From Dermacentor variabilis (taxonomy: Eukaryota > Arthropoda > Arachnida > Ixodida > Ixodidae), in assembly GCF_050947875.1 (NCBI RefSeq), contig NC_134574.1, positions 106,793,469-106,857,468 of the forward strand: 64,000 nt of DNA. The letters run 5' to 3'. Positions 32,401-43,090 of this stretch are shown here, one piece after another. How positions within the stretch are numbered: the stretch's first letter is position 1; every line of letters begins with the position of its first letter. Both the position numbers and the translations under genes were made by a program. The notes under the pieces were generated by a model. It was given only the letters and a program-made list of their open reading frames with translations. It made no database searches and had not been told where the DNA came from.

Positions 32401-33909
32401 AGGGAAGCAGTGGTGTGCATGATGATAAACGTTCCTGAAGAGCTTCCAGTCGAGCTTCCGGGACTAGGCTCAGTGACGAACAGGGAAGACACCGGTCAAG
32501 TCATTAGTGACCTTATCAGTAAAGCACCGCTGTCGCCTGAGCAGAAAACCGAACTACACCAGCTATTACAAGAGTTTCAAGGTCTGTTCTCTGAGAGGCC
32601 TGGTAGGACTTCGGTACTTACTCATGATATAGAACTTACCTCCCCAGAGCCAGTACGATCCAAGGCGTATCGGGTGTCACCCCGCCAGAGCGATATTATG
32701 GAGGCTGAGGTAAAGAAAATGCTACAGCTCGGTGTTATTGAGGCAGGTGAGAGTGATTATACCTCCCCTTTGATTTTAGTTGAGGTACCGGGCAAGGAAC
32801 CTCGTCCTTGCGTCGACTACCGCAGGCTTAATTCCATCACTAAGGATCAAATTTATCCGATCCCTAACATCGAGGAGCGCCTTGAGAAAGTTAGTAGCGC
32901 TCAGTTTATTTCCACCCTAGATCTTGTCAGGGGTTATTGGCAGGTTCCACTTACAGAAGAGGCTAGTAGGTATGCGGCGTTCATTTCACCAATGGGAACA
33001 TTCCGTCCTAAAGTGTTGAGTTTTGGTTTGAAGAACGCGCCATACTGTTTTTCAAGCCTCATGGATAAAGTGTTGCGGGGACAGCAAGAATTCGCTTTAC
33101 CGTATCTAGACGACGTAGCGATATTCTCCGCATCCTGGTCTGAGCATATGGCACACTTGCGGGCAGTGCTAACCCGCCTGCGCGAAGCGGGCTTGACAGT
33201 CAAGGCTCCTAAGTGCCAGATAGCACAGGCCGAGGTTGTCTACCTCGGTCACGTGATTGGTCAGGGTCGTCGCCGCCCCTCTGAAATAAAAGTGGCCGCT
33301 GTGCGAGACTTTCCGCAACCGCGCACCAAGACCGATATTCGGTCGTTCTTGGGTGTCGCCGGCTACTATCAGAGGTACATCCCTAGGTACTCTGATATCG
33401 CGGCTCCCCTGACGGATGCTCTAAGAAAGACAGAGCCTCAAACAGTCGTCTGGGACGAGACCAAGGAAAGAGCTTTTAGCGCCCTAAAGAGTGCCCTAAC
33501 AAGCCAGCCTGTGCTACGATCGCCAGACTATACAAAAGGGTTCATTGTTCAGTGCGATGCTAGTGAGCGAGGCATGGGCGTTGTACTGTGCCAACGGGAA
33601 AATGGAGAAGTAGAACACCCCGTCCTGTATGCTAGTCGTAAGCTGACCAGTCGTGAGCAGGCGTATAGCGCCACCGAGAAAGAGTGTGCATGTCTCGTGT
33701 GGGCCGTTCAGAAATTGTCATGCTATCTAGCCGGCTCGAGGTTTATCATTGAGACGGATCACTGCCCTCTCCAATGGCTGCAGACCATCTCTCCCAAAAA
33801 TGGCCGCCTCCTGCGCTGGAGCCTCGCTTTACAACAATATTCCTTTGAGGTGCGTTACAAAAAGGGGAGTCTCAACGGTAACGCCGATGGCTTAAGTCGA
33901 AGCCCCTAA
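29467..33909 (+). CDS. Gag-Pol polyprotein, gypsy copy B
   Basis: 1480 residues, one uninterrupted frame, with the same domain series as copy A: SAP-like start, charged coiled-coil stretch, SCAN-like capsid, CCHC knuckle (CYTCQKPGHFSAQC), protease-like D-S-A-A, H-H-C-C finger, D-D-E integrase, GPxRI module, YLDD RT, RNase H. It differs from copy A by scattered substitutions and by short in-frame length changes in the charged region (near codons 58-75) and before the knuckle. All catalytic residues I can identify are kept. Both copies share the unusual D-S-A-A in place of the usual D-S/T-G-A. With identical LTRs and an open frame, this copy looks capable of encoding all enzymatic functions. 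Activity itself cannot be judged from sequence. Confidence 0.93.
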   Translation: MDLKSLRKPKLSELARELGLDVSDKLRKPELLKAILELEAEDDELSERLETIEERETAKEKEERERKEQKEREQQERDRQHALEMKRLEVEMERARNGSQAHGAGERVLFKMTDLMRPFKLGEDIGLFLVNFERTCEKQGFSRETWPQRLLTLLPGEAADVVARLDREEAEDFDKVKSSLLKKYRLSAEAFRRKFRENEKGRSESYTEFAYRLMSNMQEWLKEEKAFGDHDKVLQCFGLEQFYSRLPENVRYWVLDRPDVSTVARAAELAEEFVTRRARGAKDGQKGEFGSKFERPKFTPMRFKGDTRSEDASESSPTKRKETAAAKRRKRFEMRRARLCYTCQKPGHFSAQCPETTPKVVFFSIGSTDENMKLLEPYMRDLLVNGKECRVLRDSAATMDVVHPSYVEPHMFTGECAWIKQAVEAHSVCLPVAKVLIEGPFGALETEAAVSSMLPPQYPYLFSNRSDHLLREKGLLFGEASVQALTRSKVRELAAKAVVAGPTLSNNEKGSEAQQADIQSTPELNRLESVTLKAPDTGEETPDAGKLEELSTDLLIAPTSDGLDRLLKVSRSALIAEQKKDGSLENVRCNVKEGIARKTARFVERGGVLYRKYLDRRGVEFDQLVVPQCYRQDLLRLSHGGSWSGHLGVKKTKDRLLQEYYWPGCFRDADHFVRTCDTCQRVGKPGDKSRAPLKLVPIITEPFRRLVIDTVGPLPVTATGYRHILTVICPATKFPEAVPLKELSSVEIVNALLSIFARVGFPAEIQSDQGTVFTSALTTTFLERCGVKLLHSSVYHPQSNSVEKLHSVMKRVLRALCFEHRTDWELCLPGVMFALRTAPHAATGFSPAELVYGRSLRSPLRMLRESWEGRGDDPVVVEYVLKLLERLRRAQELSGEEMTKAQQRAKVYYDRTARARRFEVGDEVMILRTSLDNKLDVQWEGPARIVQKLSDVNYVVSLPGKRKAQQVYHCNLLKPYRQREAVVCMMINVPEELPVELPGLGSVTNREDTGQVISDLISKAPLSPEQKTELHQLLQEFQGLFSERPGRTSVLTHDIELTSPEPVRSKAYRVSPRQSDIMEAEVKKMLQLGVIEAGESDYTSPLILVEVPGKEPRPCVDYRRLNSITKDQIYPIPNIEERLEKVSSAQFISTLDLVRGYWQVPLTEEASRYAAFISPMGTFRPKVLSFGLKNAPYCFSSLMDKVLRGQQEFALPYLDDVAIFSASWSEHMAHLRAVLTRLREAGLTVKAPKCQIAQAEVVYLGHVIGQGRRRPSEIKVAAVRDFPQPRTKTDIRSFLGVAGYYQRYIPRYSDIAAPLTDALRKTEPQTVVWDETKERAFSALKSALTSQPVLRSPDYTKGFIVQCDASERGMGVVLCQRENGEVEHPVLYASRKLTSREQAYSATEKECACLVWAVQKLSCYLAGSRFIIETDHCPLQWLQTISPKNGRLLRWSLALQQYSFEVRYKKGSLNGNADGLSRSP

Positions 33910-34086
33910 CGTAGGAATCAGCCTCAAAATTGTTTGTTACTGATGTTTTTCTTCCTGAGGCAGGATTTTTTTAACATATTGCTTTTGTTTAGTGTTTCAA
34001 AGTGATGATATGCTTTATAGTGCAATTTTTCAATTTGTGGACGCGTTCTGAGTGATGCTAGACTACTGTAAGGAACTAGGCAGTGG

Positions 34087-34094
34087 TATAAAAA
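34087..34094 (+). promoter_or_regulatory. Second TATA-like box, copy B
   Basis: TATAAAAA followed by GGGG, the exact counterpart of 25739 in copy A, about 300 bases before the 3' LTR. Confidence 0.4.
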
Positions 34095-34394
34095 GGGGAA
34101 AGAGCCTGGCAGGGCTTAGTGAGGGTTGTGCCGTGCTTGCTGACTGAGCGGTTGAGTTTTCAGCGTAGTTCTAACGCTTGCCGGGAACGAGAACAAAAAT
34201 GTGAACTCTCCCGAAGTCACTTTGCAGTGTCCCGTGCGAACCTGAACGAGAGAACGAGGCCTTCTCTGTGCGCTGCGCTCAAGAAACGTCAAGGGACGCC
34301 CGACTTCGGTTATGAGCATCATCGAGCGACATCCCTCCGGACAGCGGATGCAGTCCCCTGTCCATCGGGATCTCCTTCCCCCGGCGGGGCGGTC

Positions 34395-35219
34395 TGTTGC
34401 GTTTCGCCTGCGACACGTGGTTTTGCCGGCGCGACTGCGGCGGGGCGGCAGACATTTTGGCCCGATCGTCGTCGCCGCAACACTCATCGCCAGGTGTTTC
34501 CAAGCGCGTCTGCGGCGATGCGACCGCCTAGGGATCCTCCTCGCATTCCAGTTATTGGGCCCGAAACAGGCGATGCCAAAGCAGGGATCTCGTTCCAGTC
34601 ATTGTGCCCGAAACAGGCGATGCCAAAGCAGGGATCTCATTCCAGTTATTGGGCCCGAAACAGGCGATGCCAAAGCAGGGATCTCGTTCCAGTCATTGTG
34701 TCCGACCGGCAGCGCCACGACAGGGTGCTACGAGATCGTGCGCAGCGCCACGACGGGGTGCTACGAGATCGTGCGCAGCGCCACGACAGGGTGCTACGAG
34801 ATCGTGCGCAGCGCCTCGACATGGTGCTACGGCATCGCTACGACAGTGTGCGTCACCATTAGCCCATTGTACCTTCACGTGCTCGTCTTTTGAGGGGTTC
34901 CTTCTTGCCCTCAACTGCGAGAGTATAAAAACAGCTGCCCCCGGACGCCAAAAGGAGGGCTCCGATTTCTTCTGTTGAGTGAAGTGCTCTCCCGTCTCTC
35001 TACTTCGGTCAAACCTGACCGCCAACTCTTTGCGATGTTAAAATAAACAAGTTGTTTCGTTGTTACCAGTCGACTCATGCTTTGCCGGGACCTTCGGATG
35101 CTTCGAGTTGTACCCCAGGCCGCCAGGCCAACGCTACCCTTGGGGCTTGCGACCCAGGTACAACCACGGGCGTCAGCGCCGAGTTCCCAACAGATCGTAC
35201 CAGCAGTCAGATCCAAACA
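34395..35219 (+). repeat. 3' LTR of gypsy copy B
   Basis: 825 bases, apparently identical to the 5' LTR including both tandem arrays. It is preceded by GGCGGGGCGGTC and followed by the AGGC target duplication. Confidence 0.95.
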
Positions 35220-35223
35220 AGGC

Positions 35224-35280
35224 GCACTCAGACGGCGATGCCAGGCTGCAGCAAGCGGTGACTCGCGTCTATCTACGGCG
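35224..35280. repeat. Repeat Y, copy 1 (right part)
   Basis: Resumes the host repeat after gypsy copy B. GCAAGCGGTGACTCGCGTC with a following TACGGCGTT corresponds to GCAAGCGGTGACTGACGTC-CTACGGCGTT at 40458-40485. After this point the two copies diverge. Confidence 0.6.
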
Positions 35281-36402
35281 TTCCGCCTGCAATTCGGTTC
35301 TGTTTATGGAAGCCGCCCCCGACATCGATGTCTGCATTGCTGCGGCCACCTATTGCGTCAGGTGTGGCGCCGTTTTGCCTGATACCTCCGCCTCCACTGT
35401 GTTGCATAAGCGTCTCGTGATGCAACCCGTCAATGTCCGAAGCCAGTGTCGGTTGCAGCTGGAGCAAGCTGAGCGATACGCAACGATTGCGCAAGGAGTG
35501 CAAAGTAGCGATGCCCCACGTACTCCGCCAAAAGACCACAGTGTTACGACCAGTACCACATATGCATGCATAATTTCACGCTTATTAAAATGTATCATAA
35601 TCATCACCCTTACCTCAATGTAGGTGGGTTTTCCGACCGTGACACCACGTCTGCATTAGCATTAAGTTTGGCCCCTTTTGTGTGCGATCGTGAAATTAAA
35701 CCTCTGTTGCGACAGTGTCTAACGCATCAACCCATGATCCCGAAGTTACTTCCGAATAAGGAAGATAAAGGGATTAAGGTCTTCACCACAGTGACACATG
35801 CGTCATAAAGCCGCGCTTCCAGGGACATGGCCCATTTGACCGCTTAGTTTTCACGTTAAATTGCTGTCCAGCGATTTCGGGGCTATTGTTAGCTCCAGGT
35901 CAATGAGCGGAGGCACGTGACCTCTAGGCAACTACTACAGAAGATAATAACACACAACTCGTGCTTGTGCCTTCTAGCAAAAGGTTGGTCAACGGAGCGG
36001 ATAGGAACCATTCACTTGTACTGCGCACTCACTGATTGGATCTATGCAAGTACCGCTTCACATTCCTTGCCAATTTAGTGGCCTTGATACGCTGTAGTGT
36101 CTCCTTTTCGCCTAGAAAAACCAACACACTTCAACCACGCACGAAGCACACTACACCTGCACGTATTGGTTGTGCTGGCACGAGTTGACTACGTGACCCA
36201 CATTTCATGCTGTATTTGTGGTTTAGTAGATGGTCCATGACATTCAAGCCGTGACTACGTGCTTGCGTTTTTCTCCCGTCGCTTCCTTCAGTGTGCGGTC
36301 ATCCGCCTCACTCAACCTGAACCGCCCGCGTTCACTGACGCCTTCGTCTCGCTCCGGCTCAGCTGTTTGATCCACCTCATCACCATTACACACTGCCTCT
36401 AG
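35281..36402. other. No recognisable gene
   Basis: Short frames without domains. I see no repeat or RNA gene. Confidence 0.5.
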
Positions 36403-37213
36403 TTACGTGTTAATCTCGGTAGGTCCATGCTTCTCTCTAAAATTTACGAGTACCTCCTCCGTGTCGGCGAGTTCATGAACAGCGACGGTCTCCTCTACTA
36501 ACTGTAGGGCGGCTGGGGTAACAAGCGCATTTAGCCCGTCTGCAAACTTATCAGTGACTGCGCACAATATCCCCGCATCACTCGCTTTACGGCGAACGAT
36601 TCGCGATTTGAGCAGCAGTCTGAGTGGAACGTGGGTTAGCTCAGCCAATGACTGCTCGCCAAATGTTACCCGTCAGTTTTATGCTTGTTCATCTCCACAT
36701 AACCACAAAACAGATTTTCTGGTTACACTGATCTATGCTCCAAATTCAGTGCTTCCTTCAAGTTCGAACTTGCCGCATTCCAGGTATATACTCTTGATAG
36801 CATTTAGTAAGGGGGCTATCAGTGTGTGCTTCTGAGTCACCATCTCTACACCTAAACTGCTGTCGCTGTCTGGGTTATCTATTAGCACCATATTCACTCT
36901 ATTTGCTTGCACCATTGGAAAGTCTCGTGCACTATACTTAATGGATTTACAGACAAAACACTGCGTGAACCCTTTACCAGTATCTTGGTTCCCCAGTATT
37001 GTGTGCACCAAGAACCAATCTCAATCCTTCAATTTTGACGCCTGCGTCTGTGTTCAACTTTCTCATCCTGCTTTCTTCAAAGCTCTCTGTCAGTTCGGCA
37101 ATCGCAAAGGGAAGGTTCAGGGTCCCCAGCACATCATTCTGGTTGACAATTGTGCGGGCTTCTGAACACAGAGTTTCAGGAAGTCTGCTACTGAATTGTA
37201 CAATACTGCACAC
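36403..37213 (-). pseudogene. Possible decayed gypsy gag-protease region
   Basis: Three consecutive minus-strand frames (37213-36974, 37011-36733, 36648-36403) have protein-like composition and follow one another with stops and shifts between. The middle one carries CFVCKSIKYSARDFP, which resembles a CCHC knuckle (C-x2-C-x4-H-x4-C) with both His and last Cys changed. The last one reads ILCAVTDKFADGLNALV, like the segment after protease in some gypsy elements. No RT is found nearby. This is a guess from pattern and could be chance. Confidence 0.35.
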
Positions 37214-38954
37214 ACTTTTTAGACGTTAACGTAATAGGTCGAATAATTTTCTAGTCTCACGGCAAGCTATGACCATGACTCACCGCTGTTTCTTAGATTG
37301 AGAAAACAGGCAGTGATACTTAGCGGAGGATAATCAAAATTCGGATAATCGATAATAATCGAAACGCAGCACGACGAACTCGGTTCGTCGTGTCTGCGTT
37401 CGTCCTGTCTTCTACCTCGGTGTCTCGCCCCTAGCGCCGTCCAAGTTCACAAAATATGTCTTTAAGCAATGCATCCTTCACGACTTCATAAACTTTTTTT
37501 CTCCTGCACTCAGATGGACGAACCAAACTCTGGCTGTTTCACTCAAACGATGCAAAACCAGCCCTGCCCTCCACTCACGTGGCCCTTCGTAACTATCCAG
37601 TGTCGCTTCAACATCATCGAACCATGATGGAACCAGCGATTCTCAGATGTATAGAAGGCATCTCTCAAAATCTCGTGTACTTTATCCTGCTTTCCTCACT
37701 CAAACCCACCTCGATGCACTGAGTATTCGCCGCGGCCTTGGCACTGTTCCCATTCCTAAGCGATGCTATGGTTAGTTCCATTTCCACAGGTTCGAGCTTC
37801 ATTTGCACATCGCTATTTGGCCGGAGCCCGACACCCCTGTGGACTCCTCACCATGCGATGAATGTACTGGACAGACGGAGTGAAAGGAGATGAAGTGTGG
37901 GCGGTGGTGTGCGGCGGCGGGGCACGCGAGGAGTATGAGCGCTGCGGCTCGATTTGGACGGGTCGGAAGAACGGGCACATGCCGGCAAGGATCGGCAGTG
38001 GCGTGTCCCTGTGACGACCAAGGTGACTACAGGTCGGCTTATGTGCCCGTTTCTGGGGCACAGCAAGACCAGCACACACGAGCGAGGACCAGTCTGCTCG
38101 GGCATCTGCCTCGAGGACTCGGCGGGTCAGGGGACGACCCCGGGCTGCTGACCGGGGTGCCTGCGGTCATTCCTGAGAGCTGCAGCCGAGACCGAGCGGC
38201 GCTACGGTTCGCGTGGCCGTTAGCAGTGCTGCCGGCACAATTAATATGGCAAACGCCAGCGGAGCTTGTTGCCAATGCGCCCGCTAAACTCCTCGAGCAC
38301 CAGGATGGTATTCGCACTTCCCCGGCGCCAGGGCATGGACAGTTCCCCAAGACAACGCCCCCGCGCACAGCTTGCGTACCGTGAGACTGCCCATGGCAGA
38401 GTCGGCTTTCAAGTGAAAACGGACAGATGTATGACAGCGAACTATACTGCTTATCTACACGGATGGTTAAAATAGAGTAACGCAGCCTTCTCTATATATG
38501 CTTAAGTGTTCTATGGGCTCGTGTTTTTAGTGTGTGTTTAAGTGTCACATATGATCAGAACGTGGAGATGAAGGCAGTGTCTGTTTGCCGTGCATCCCTT
38601 ACGGGGTTCTGAGTCCATGGGCCCACGAACTTTCACAAGTGTCCCTAGTGTTCTCGGCATTCAAACCCACATCCATCTGCCTCCACCTCCTCCCAAGCTG
38701 GTTGGGTTCCATTCGACTAAGCCCACCGCTGCGCAAGTCGTACCCACTGATCATAACGAGCGGCGAGCCAGTAACCGAGTGAGACATCCGCCTACACTCC
38801 TTGCGGTGCCAAAAGTGGTGGCCTAGCCTCTTGAATCCACGCCCCAGAAGACTTGTCCCAAATTAGTCCTTATCTTCTCGTGCACGAGGACGGCTGTTCC
38901 CTCCAGTCTTCTCGTCAAGCTATCCTGTTGACTGCGCCAGAGATGTTTCGGGCA
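37214..38954. other. No recognisable gene
   Basis: Includes a GC-rich part (37860-38400) with overlapping frames on both strands (164 codons on plus). None shows a domain I can name. Confidence 0.4.
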
Positions 38955-40490
38955 TCCCTTTCTCCACTGCTGACTGATACTGAGAAAGCCGGCCGTGGTA
39001 TGTCGCTGATGAGCGGGGACGCCGTATTTTAGAAAGTTACTCGACTCTACACTCCACCTCGACTCGAGAAAGTCGATGGCTGCGCCGCCCGTCGACAGGA
39101 GTGATCGCTGCGATTTATAGACACCATACGACCATTCTTGAGAAACGTAGCCTCATCTTCAGCCGAGGGGGTGCGCAGTGCTCAACCCTGTGAGGTGGGC
39201 GAAGAGCTTCGGGTGGAAGGCTGCATGAGAATACAGAAGCTAGAGTGGGATGAATCGAGCTTGTTTATTGTACGATGCGCACTGGGCGCGTTCCGAAATC
39301 CGTTTCCCTCGATCCACCCCTAAGGTTCGTTTAAAAATGCTGCAGAAATTCTGAGAATTGTTTACCAATGCGGAAGCATTCTTTGGCTCGGCTTTTATTT
39401 CGCTTTTGCTTACTTATGTTGCCAGCTTATGCATGCATACTCATCGCTTTTTCCAGAGCCAAAGAATGCTTAAGCATCAGTAAAAAATTCTTAGAAATTC
39501 TCTAGCATTCTTGTTTGCTTATCGTGTCCATCCTGCTTAGACAATATCATAAAGTTCCAAGCCCAATTCTATTCCACACAATAACGGGGATTAAAATATT
39601 CTTTTTCTGCGTTCTGTACAATGTTTAATACTGAATCAGACAACCTGCATTTCTTCTCTGCAGGTTGGGAACGTGGTTCATGTTATATCATTTTTGCATC
39701 ATTTTATACTTTTGATTGAATCAAATGACTATGTCCAGGCGACGGACATAGACATTCTTTTTTTATCGAGCATCGTTGTAATAGGTCGTTTTCGAGCCTC
39801 TTCTGAGCACCTCCTTTCATCTTGTTGTCAATTATCGCATAGTTCCTGTCGCTGTTCTCATTGTTCCTTCTGCCGACTATCATTATCGCCAGTATCATTT
39901 TACACTTCTTTTTATTGGATCAAATGAATATGTCGAGGCTACGGCGGCGTGACCGGGTTTTTAAATCGATTCTAAAGCTACCAGTCATCTACAATTACAC
40001 TACTATAACGACTAAATGTCTTAACTTGACCAGTTAGGCACTTATTTCCGAGTTACAATGCGTCACTGGACAGACACGGTTTCTCCGGGGTACTCGTCAA
40101 AGAGTGCTTACGCATTAAATGCTCCTGTGCGATGCCTTCTCTAGCTCTTCTGCGGCTCTACCAAGCGAAGGTCACGGTCCCGCGGTCAAGGCACGGCAAA
40201 TAAGCGCCTCCCCCCGTCGGGACGTAACACTACCGCAGTCATCGGGCCAGGAGTCGTAGTCGGTGGTGAGCACTTCAAGTCGTAAACGAGGCCCCGCCCA
40301 TCGTAGTGTACACAACCGCCGCCGCCGCTGCCCGTGCCTCCCGCAGTGGTAGGCGTGGGCCGCGAGGATGTACGAGGCACTGACGGAGTCATTTCGACCA
40401 ACGTTGTCACTGGGGTCCGAAGTCGTGTATACTCCCGCGGGAATGCCACACTCAAGCAAGCGGTGACTGACGTCGACTACGGCGTTGAGC
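38955..40490. repeat. Repeat Y, copy 2 (no gypsy insertion)
   Basis: Diverged relative of 27750-28286 plus 35224-35280, in the same orientation and block order. It is longer because of extra sequence between about 39330 and 40130. At the position where copy 1 holds gypsy B, this copy reads through without an insertion (around 40410). Confidence 0.6.
39330..40130. other. Extra sequence inside repeat Y copy 2
   Basis: Contains an inverted pair (GAAGCATTCTTTGGCTC near 39371 and GAGCCAAAGAATGCTTA near 39455) and a direct repeat of about 50 bases (39702-39752 and 39889-39940, both containing TCAAATGA-TATGTC-AGGC-ACGG). No coding signal. Confidence 0.45.
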
Positions 40491-41119
40491 CAGCCACTTG
40501 GTTTTCCTTTCGTTTCAAGTAATTTCAGTTATGCCCTCAGAGCCTTACGGCATTACATAGGGGGGTGGGAGAGATACACAATAAAGATCAGTACACGCGA
40601 GAAGGTACAAATGTCTCCGATAAGAAACAACAGAATATTAAAAAAAAATTCAGGACACATGTACAATCCGAAAACAAAGGCAAATAAAAAGTCCATAATC
40701 AGGTGCAACATTATACAATCCAGGTTAGAAACGTTTGAAACAGCCAACAACAGAATACTTTATCTGTGGCAGCCACAAAACAATGACGTCAGTTCTGGTG
40801 CTACCGCGTATTCCATCAGGCATCGCCTCGCTTTGGCTTTGCCTGACACATGCTATGTGTGGGGAAGAGCCAAGAAACAAACTATACATGTGGACATAAC
40901 ATGCATGCCTGACGTGTACAATGCTACAGGACAGATTTTCGGATAAAAAGAAAACAAGAAAATTCGCTTTAATGTATACGCCGTAAATAATAACGAAAGT
41001 GTGTTGTTAACTCCATTGAGGTTATTGGAATCCGGCATTACAGCGACATATGCAAGAAAGTTGTTCCAGTGGACGCGTGTTCTATTGAGGAAAGGTTTGC
41101 AAAACACGGCACGTATTAA
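40491..41119. other. No recognisable gene
   Basis: A 153-codon plus-strand frame (40485-40946) covers most of it but shows no domain. Confidence 0.4.
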
Positions 41120-41235
41120 CAAAGAACCTCTTACGATAAAACCATCCGTAAGAGCAAATTTTAGCCAATCCTGGTTCAGGACATATTATTAGCGACAGCA
41201 GCCGACCAATGGCAAGAAAGCACTCACGAACGGAA
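41120..41235. repeat. Dispersed repeat, copy 2
   Basis: Aligns with 8150-8290: TTAGCCAATCCTGGTTC, GGACATATTATTAGCGA, CCAATGGCA. Confidence 0.45.
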
Positions 41236-41344
41236 AGCTTTGTGAATTCGGCTCCAGTTTCGCGCGGCAAGCTGGCACTAAAGCTGGGGATGGTGAAAAG
41301 AAATAGATAGGAAAGCGTAAGCTGAAGAGTACGGTAGGTACACT

Positions 41345-41520
41345 CTTGGCGAAAAAACTTGAACCCACTGTGAACGGCCGGGGAGAGGCTGCGCTCCGCT
41401 ATCGCGGCGCTGCCACCGCCCGCGCGCGCCACTGCTCGCTTGCGCCGAGGATAAAGAGGGCGAGGGAAGCATGTCTCTTTCTCTGAAGCATCCTTTCATA
41501 ACAGCACTCGTGAAAAACTA
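41345..41520 (+). repeat. Inverted repeat pair, arm 1
   Basis: About 175 bases, from the GAAAAAACTTGAACCCACTG block through GCTTGCGCCGAGGATAAAG to GCACTCGTGAAAAACTA, recur inverted at 42925-43090. Identity is high in the GC-rich centre. The arms are about 1.4 kb apart, so they are two copies of one repeat in opposite orientation or the ends of a larger element. Confidence 0.65.
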
Positions 41521-42924
41521 GTCCTGCGTTCGTTCTGCCAGCTGCGAGGTCGTCATGTGGCCGCCGTTACGGAGCTTCGTGCGAGTAAATGCGCTCGACT
41601 GGGCAAAACTGTCCGGCTTCCATGGAGCGCATAATACTATAAAAAATTGTCCTAATCATCGAAATTACCTATTACAACATTATCCTACACGTTCCAAGGC
41701 GAGAACCTTCGCATTATGCTTTTATTTAAAAATTTTTAATGTGCTTCTGAGTGCGATCAAAACAAAAGATAAAATATAAACTGACATCTTTCAGTGCTGT
41801 CTAGCGTTGTTCCAGGTTTTATTGTATTATGCGGGCAATTCAATCATCGTTCGTTCAGAAAAGACCAGAAGAAGTAATTTCGACTACAAAGGCTTTCTTC
41901 GGAAAGGGCCTGTAACCACCGTTACAATATTTCAAATACGTTGAGCGCACTTCTCCACTAAGCAACGACCACACAAGTGGGTTTGGCGTTGAAGTTGTTT
42001 AATTAAACCGACAATGAGATTACGAAAACCTTTCGGGACTAGAAGACGTTTGCCCTGCCTGAGTAGCCGATTGAGTTAGACCCATTCCCTCGGCATTTTG
42101 GAAAGTGCCCACTACCTTGCCTTTTTTAATATCTTCGTGCACACTGCCTCATTGTCGTTAGGGCCCACTTTCATGCACACATGAGTCCTGTGTAAGTTCA
42201 TCCCGTTTGCATTGGGCATCACTCGTTTGAAAAGTAGACCAGGGCCACGAGATTATAGGATTGTCGCATAGTGAAGGCGTCATACTGGCGGTGCTGTCGC
42301 TGTCACCGGTTCACTGGAAGAAGTAGTTTGGATACAGGTTACTGAGGCATTGCTCGTCTCTATGAGAAAGGGCTTCACAGGCAGCTTTAGAAAATGGGTT
42401 ATACTGAGCGTCCTTTCAACCAGAGACCTTGGCTAGTTTACAGTCAAACACATGGGCAAGGTGCAATTGTTCGGGGCAACCACAGAGCAAGCCACACTCG
42501 ATGCCTTGGAGGCATGCTTCCCCCTGCAATTTCGTCGAGAGATGCAGGTGCCATCATGAAGTTTATGCTTTCTTGATTAATTTGCTACTTTTGACATCCA
42601 CGATGACAAATACGAGATGCCATTGTGGCACATTATTCAATGTATCATTCAGCTGGCCGAAGTCAGGTCTTAGCTACGACTCTCGCAAGGTGCCCGTGTT
42701 CGAGCTTGCGCAGTACTATTGATAGCGTTGTTCCTTTAATTTGGTCGCGGAAAACATTAACCGATGATGACGATACTCGGAATTTCGAAATTTGAGCGTA
42801 TCGCGTTCGACAGCGGTGGCCAGAGACCCCCGCCCTCTCATCCAGCATACGCTGCAGACGGCATGCTAGCCGGTCGGGTGGGTTCCGCTTCGCCACCACC
42901 GCGTTCGCGCCCCGCTCGCCGCGC
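41521..42924. other. No recognisable gene
   Basis: Sequence between the inverted arms. It has short frames only, with no transposase-like motif. Confidence 0.45.
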
Positions 42925-43090
42925 TAGTTTTTCACGAGCGCTGTTATCAAAGGATGCTTGCGAGACACGCTTCCCTCGCCCTCTTTATCCTCGGCGCAAG
43001 CGAGCAGCGGCGCGCGCCGACGGTGGCAGCGCCGCGATAGCGGAGCGCTGCTCTCCGGCCGTTCACAGCGGGTTCAAGTTTTTTGACCAA
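42925..43090 (-). repeat. Inverted repeat pair, arm 2
   Basis: Inverse of 41345-41520, beginning TAGTTTTTCACGAGCGC and ending GGGTTCAAGTTTTTT. The 138-codon frame across it is a by-product. Confidence 0.65.

Larger units (their letters stand above)
28287..35219 (+). mobile_element. Full-length Ty3/gypsy element, copy B (Gmr1-like)
   Basis: A 6.9-kb element with two 825-base LTRs (28287-29111 and 34395-35219) that look identical by eye. It is flanked by the 4-bp duplication AGGC (28283-28286 and 35220-35223). It has the same internal plan as copy A: primer site at 29114, Gag-Pol 29467-33909, second TATA-like box 34087, G-rich tract, 3' LTR. The identical LTRs make it the younger of the two and a candidate active element. 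It is inserted into repeat Y. Confidence 0.95.

Noticed and set aside
37890..38384. 164-codon frame in a GC-rich stretch
   Set aside because: GC-rich sequence lacks stops in several frames. No domain found.
40485..40946. 153-codon plus-strand frame
   Set aside because: No domain recognised, low-complexity Asn/Lys-rich start, and it begins within repeat Y.
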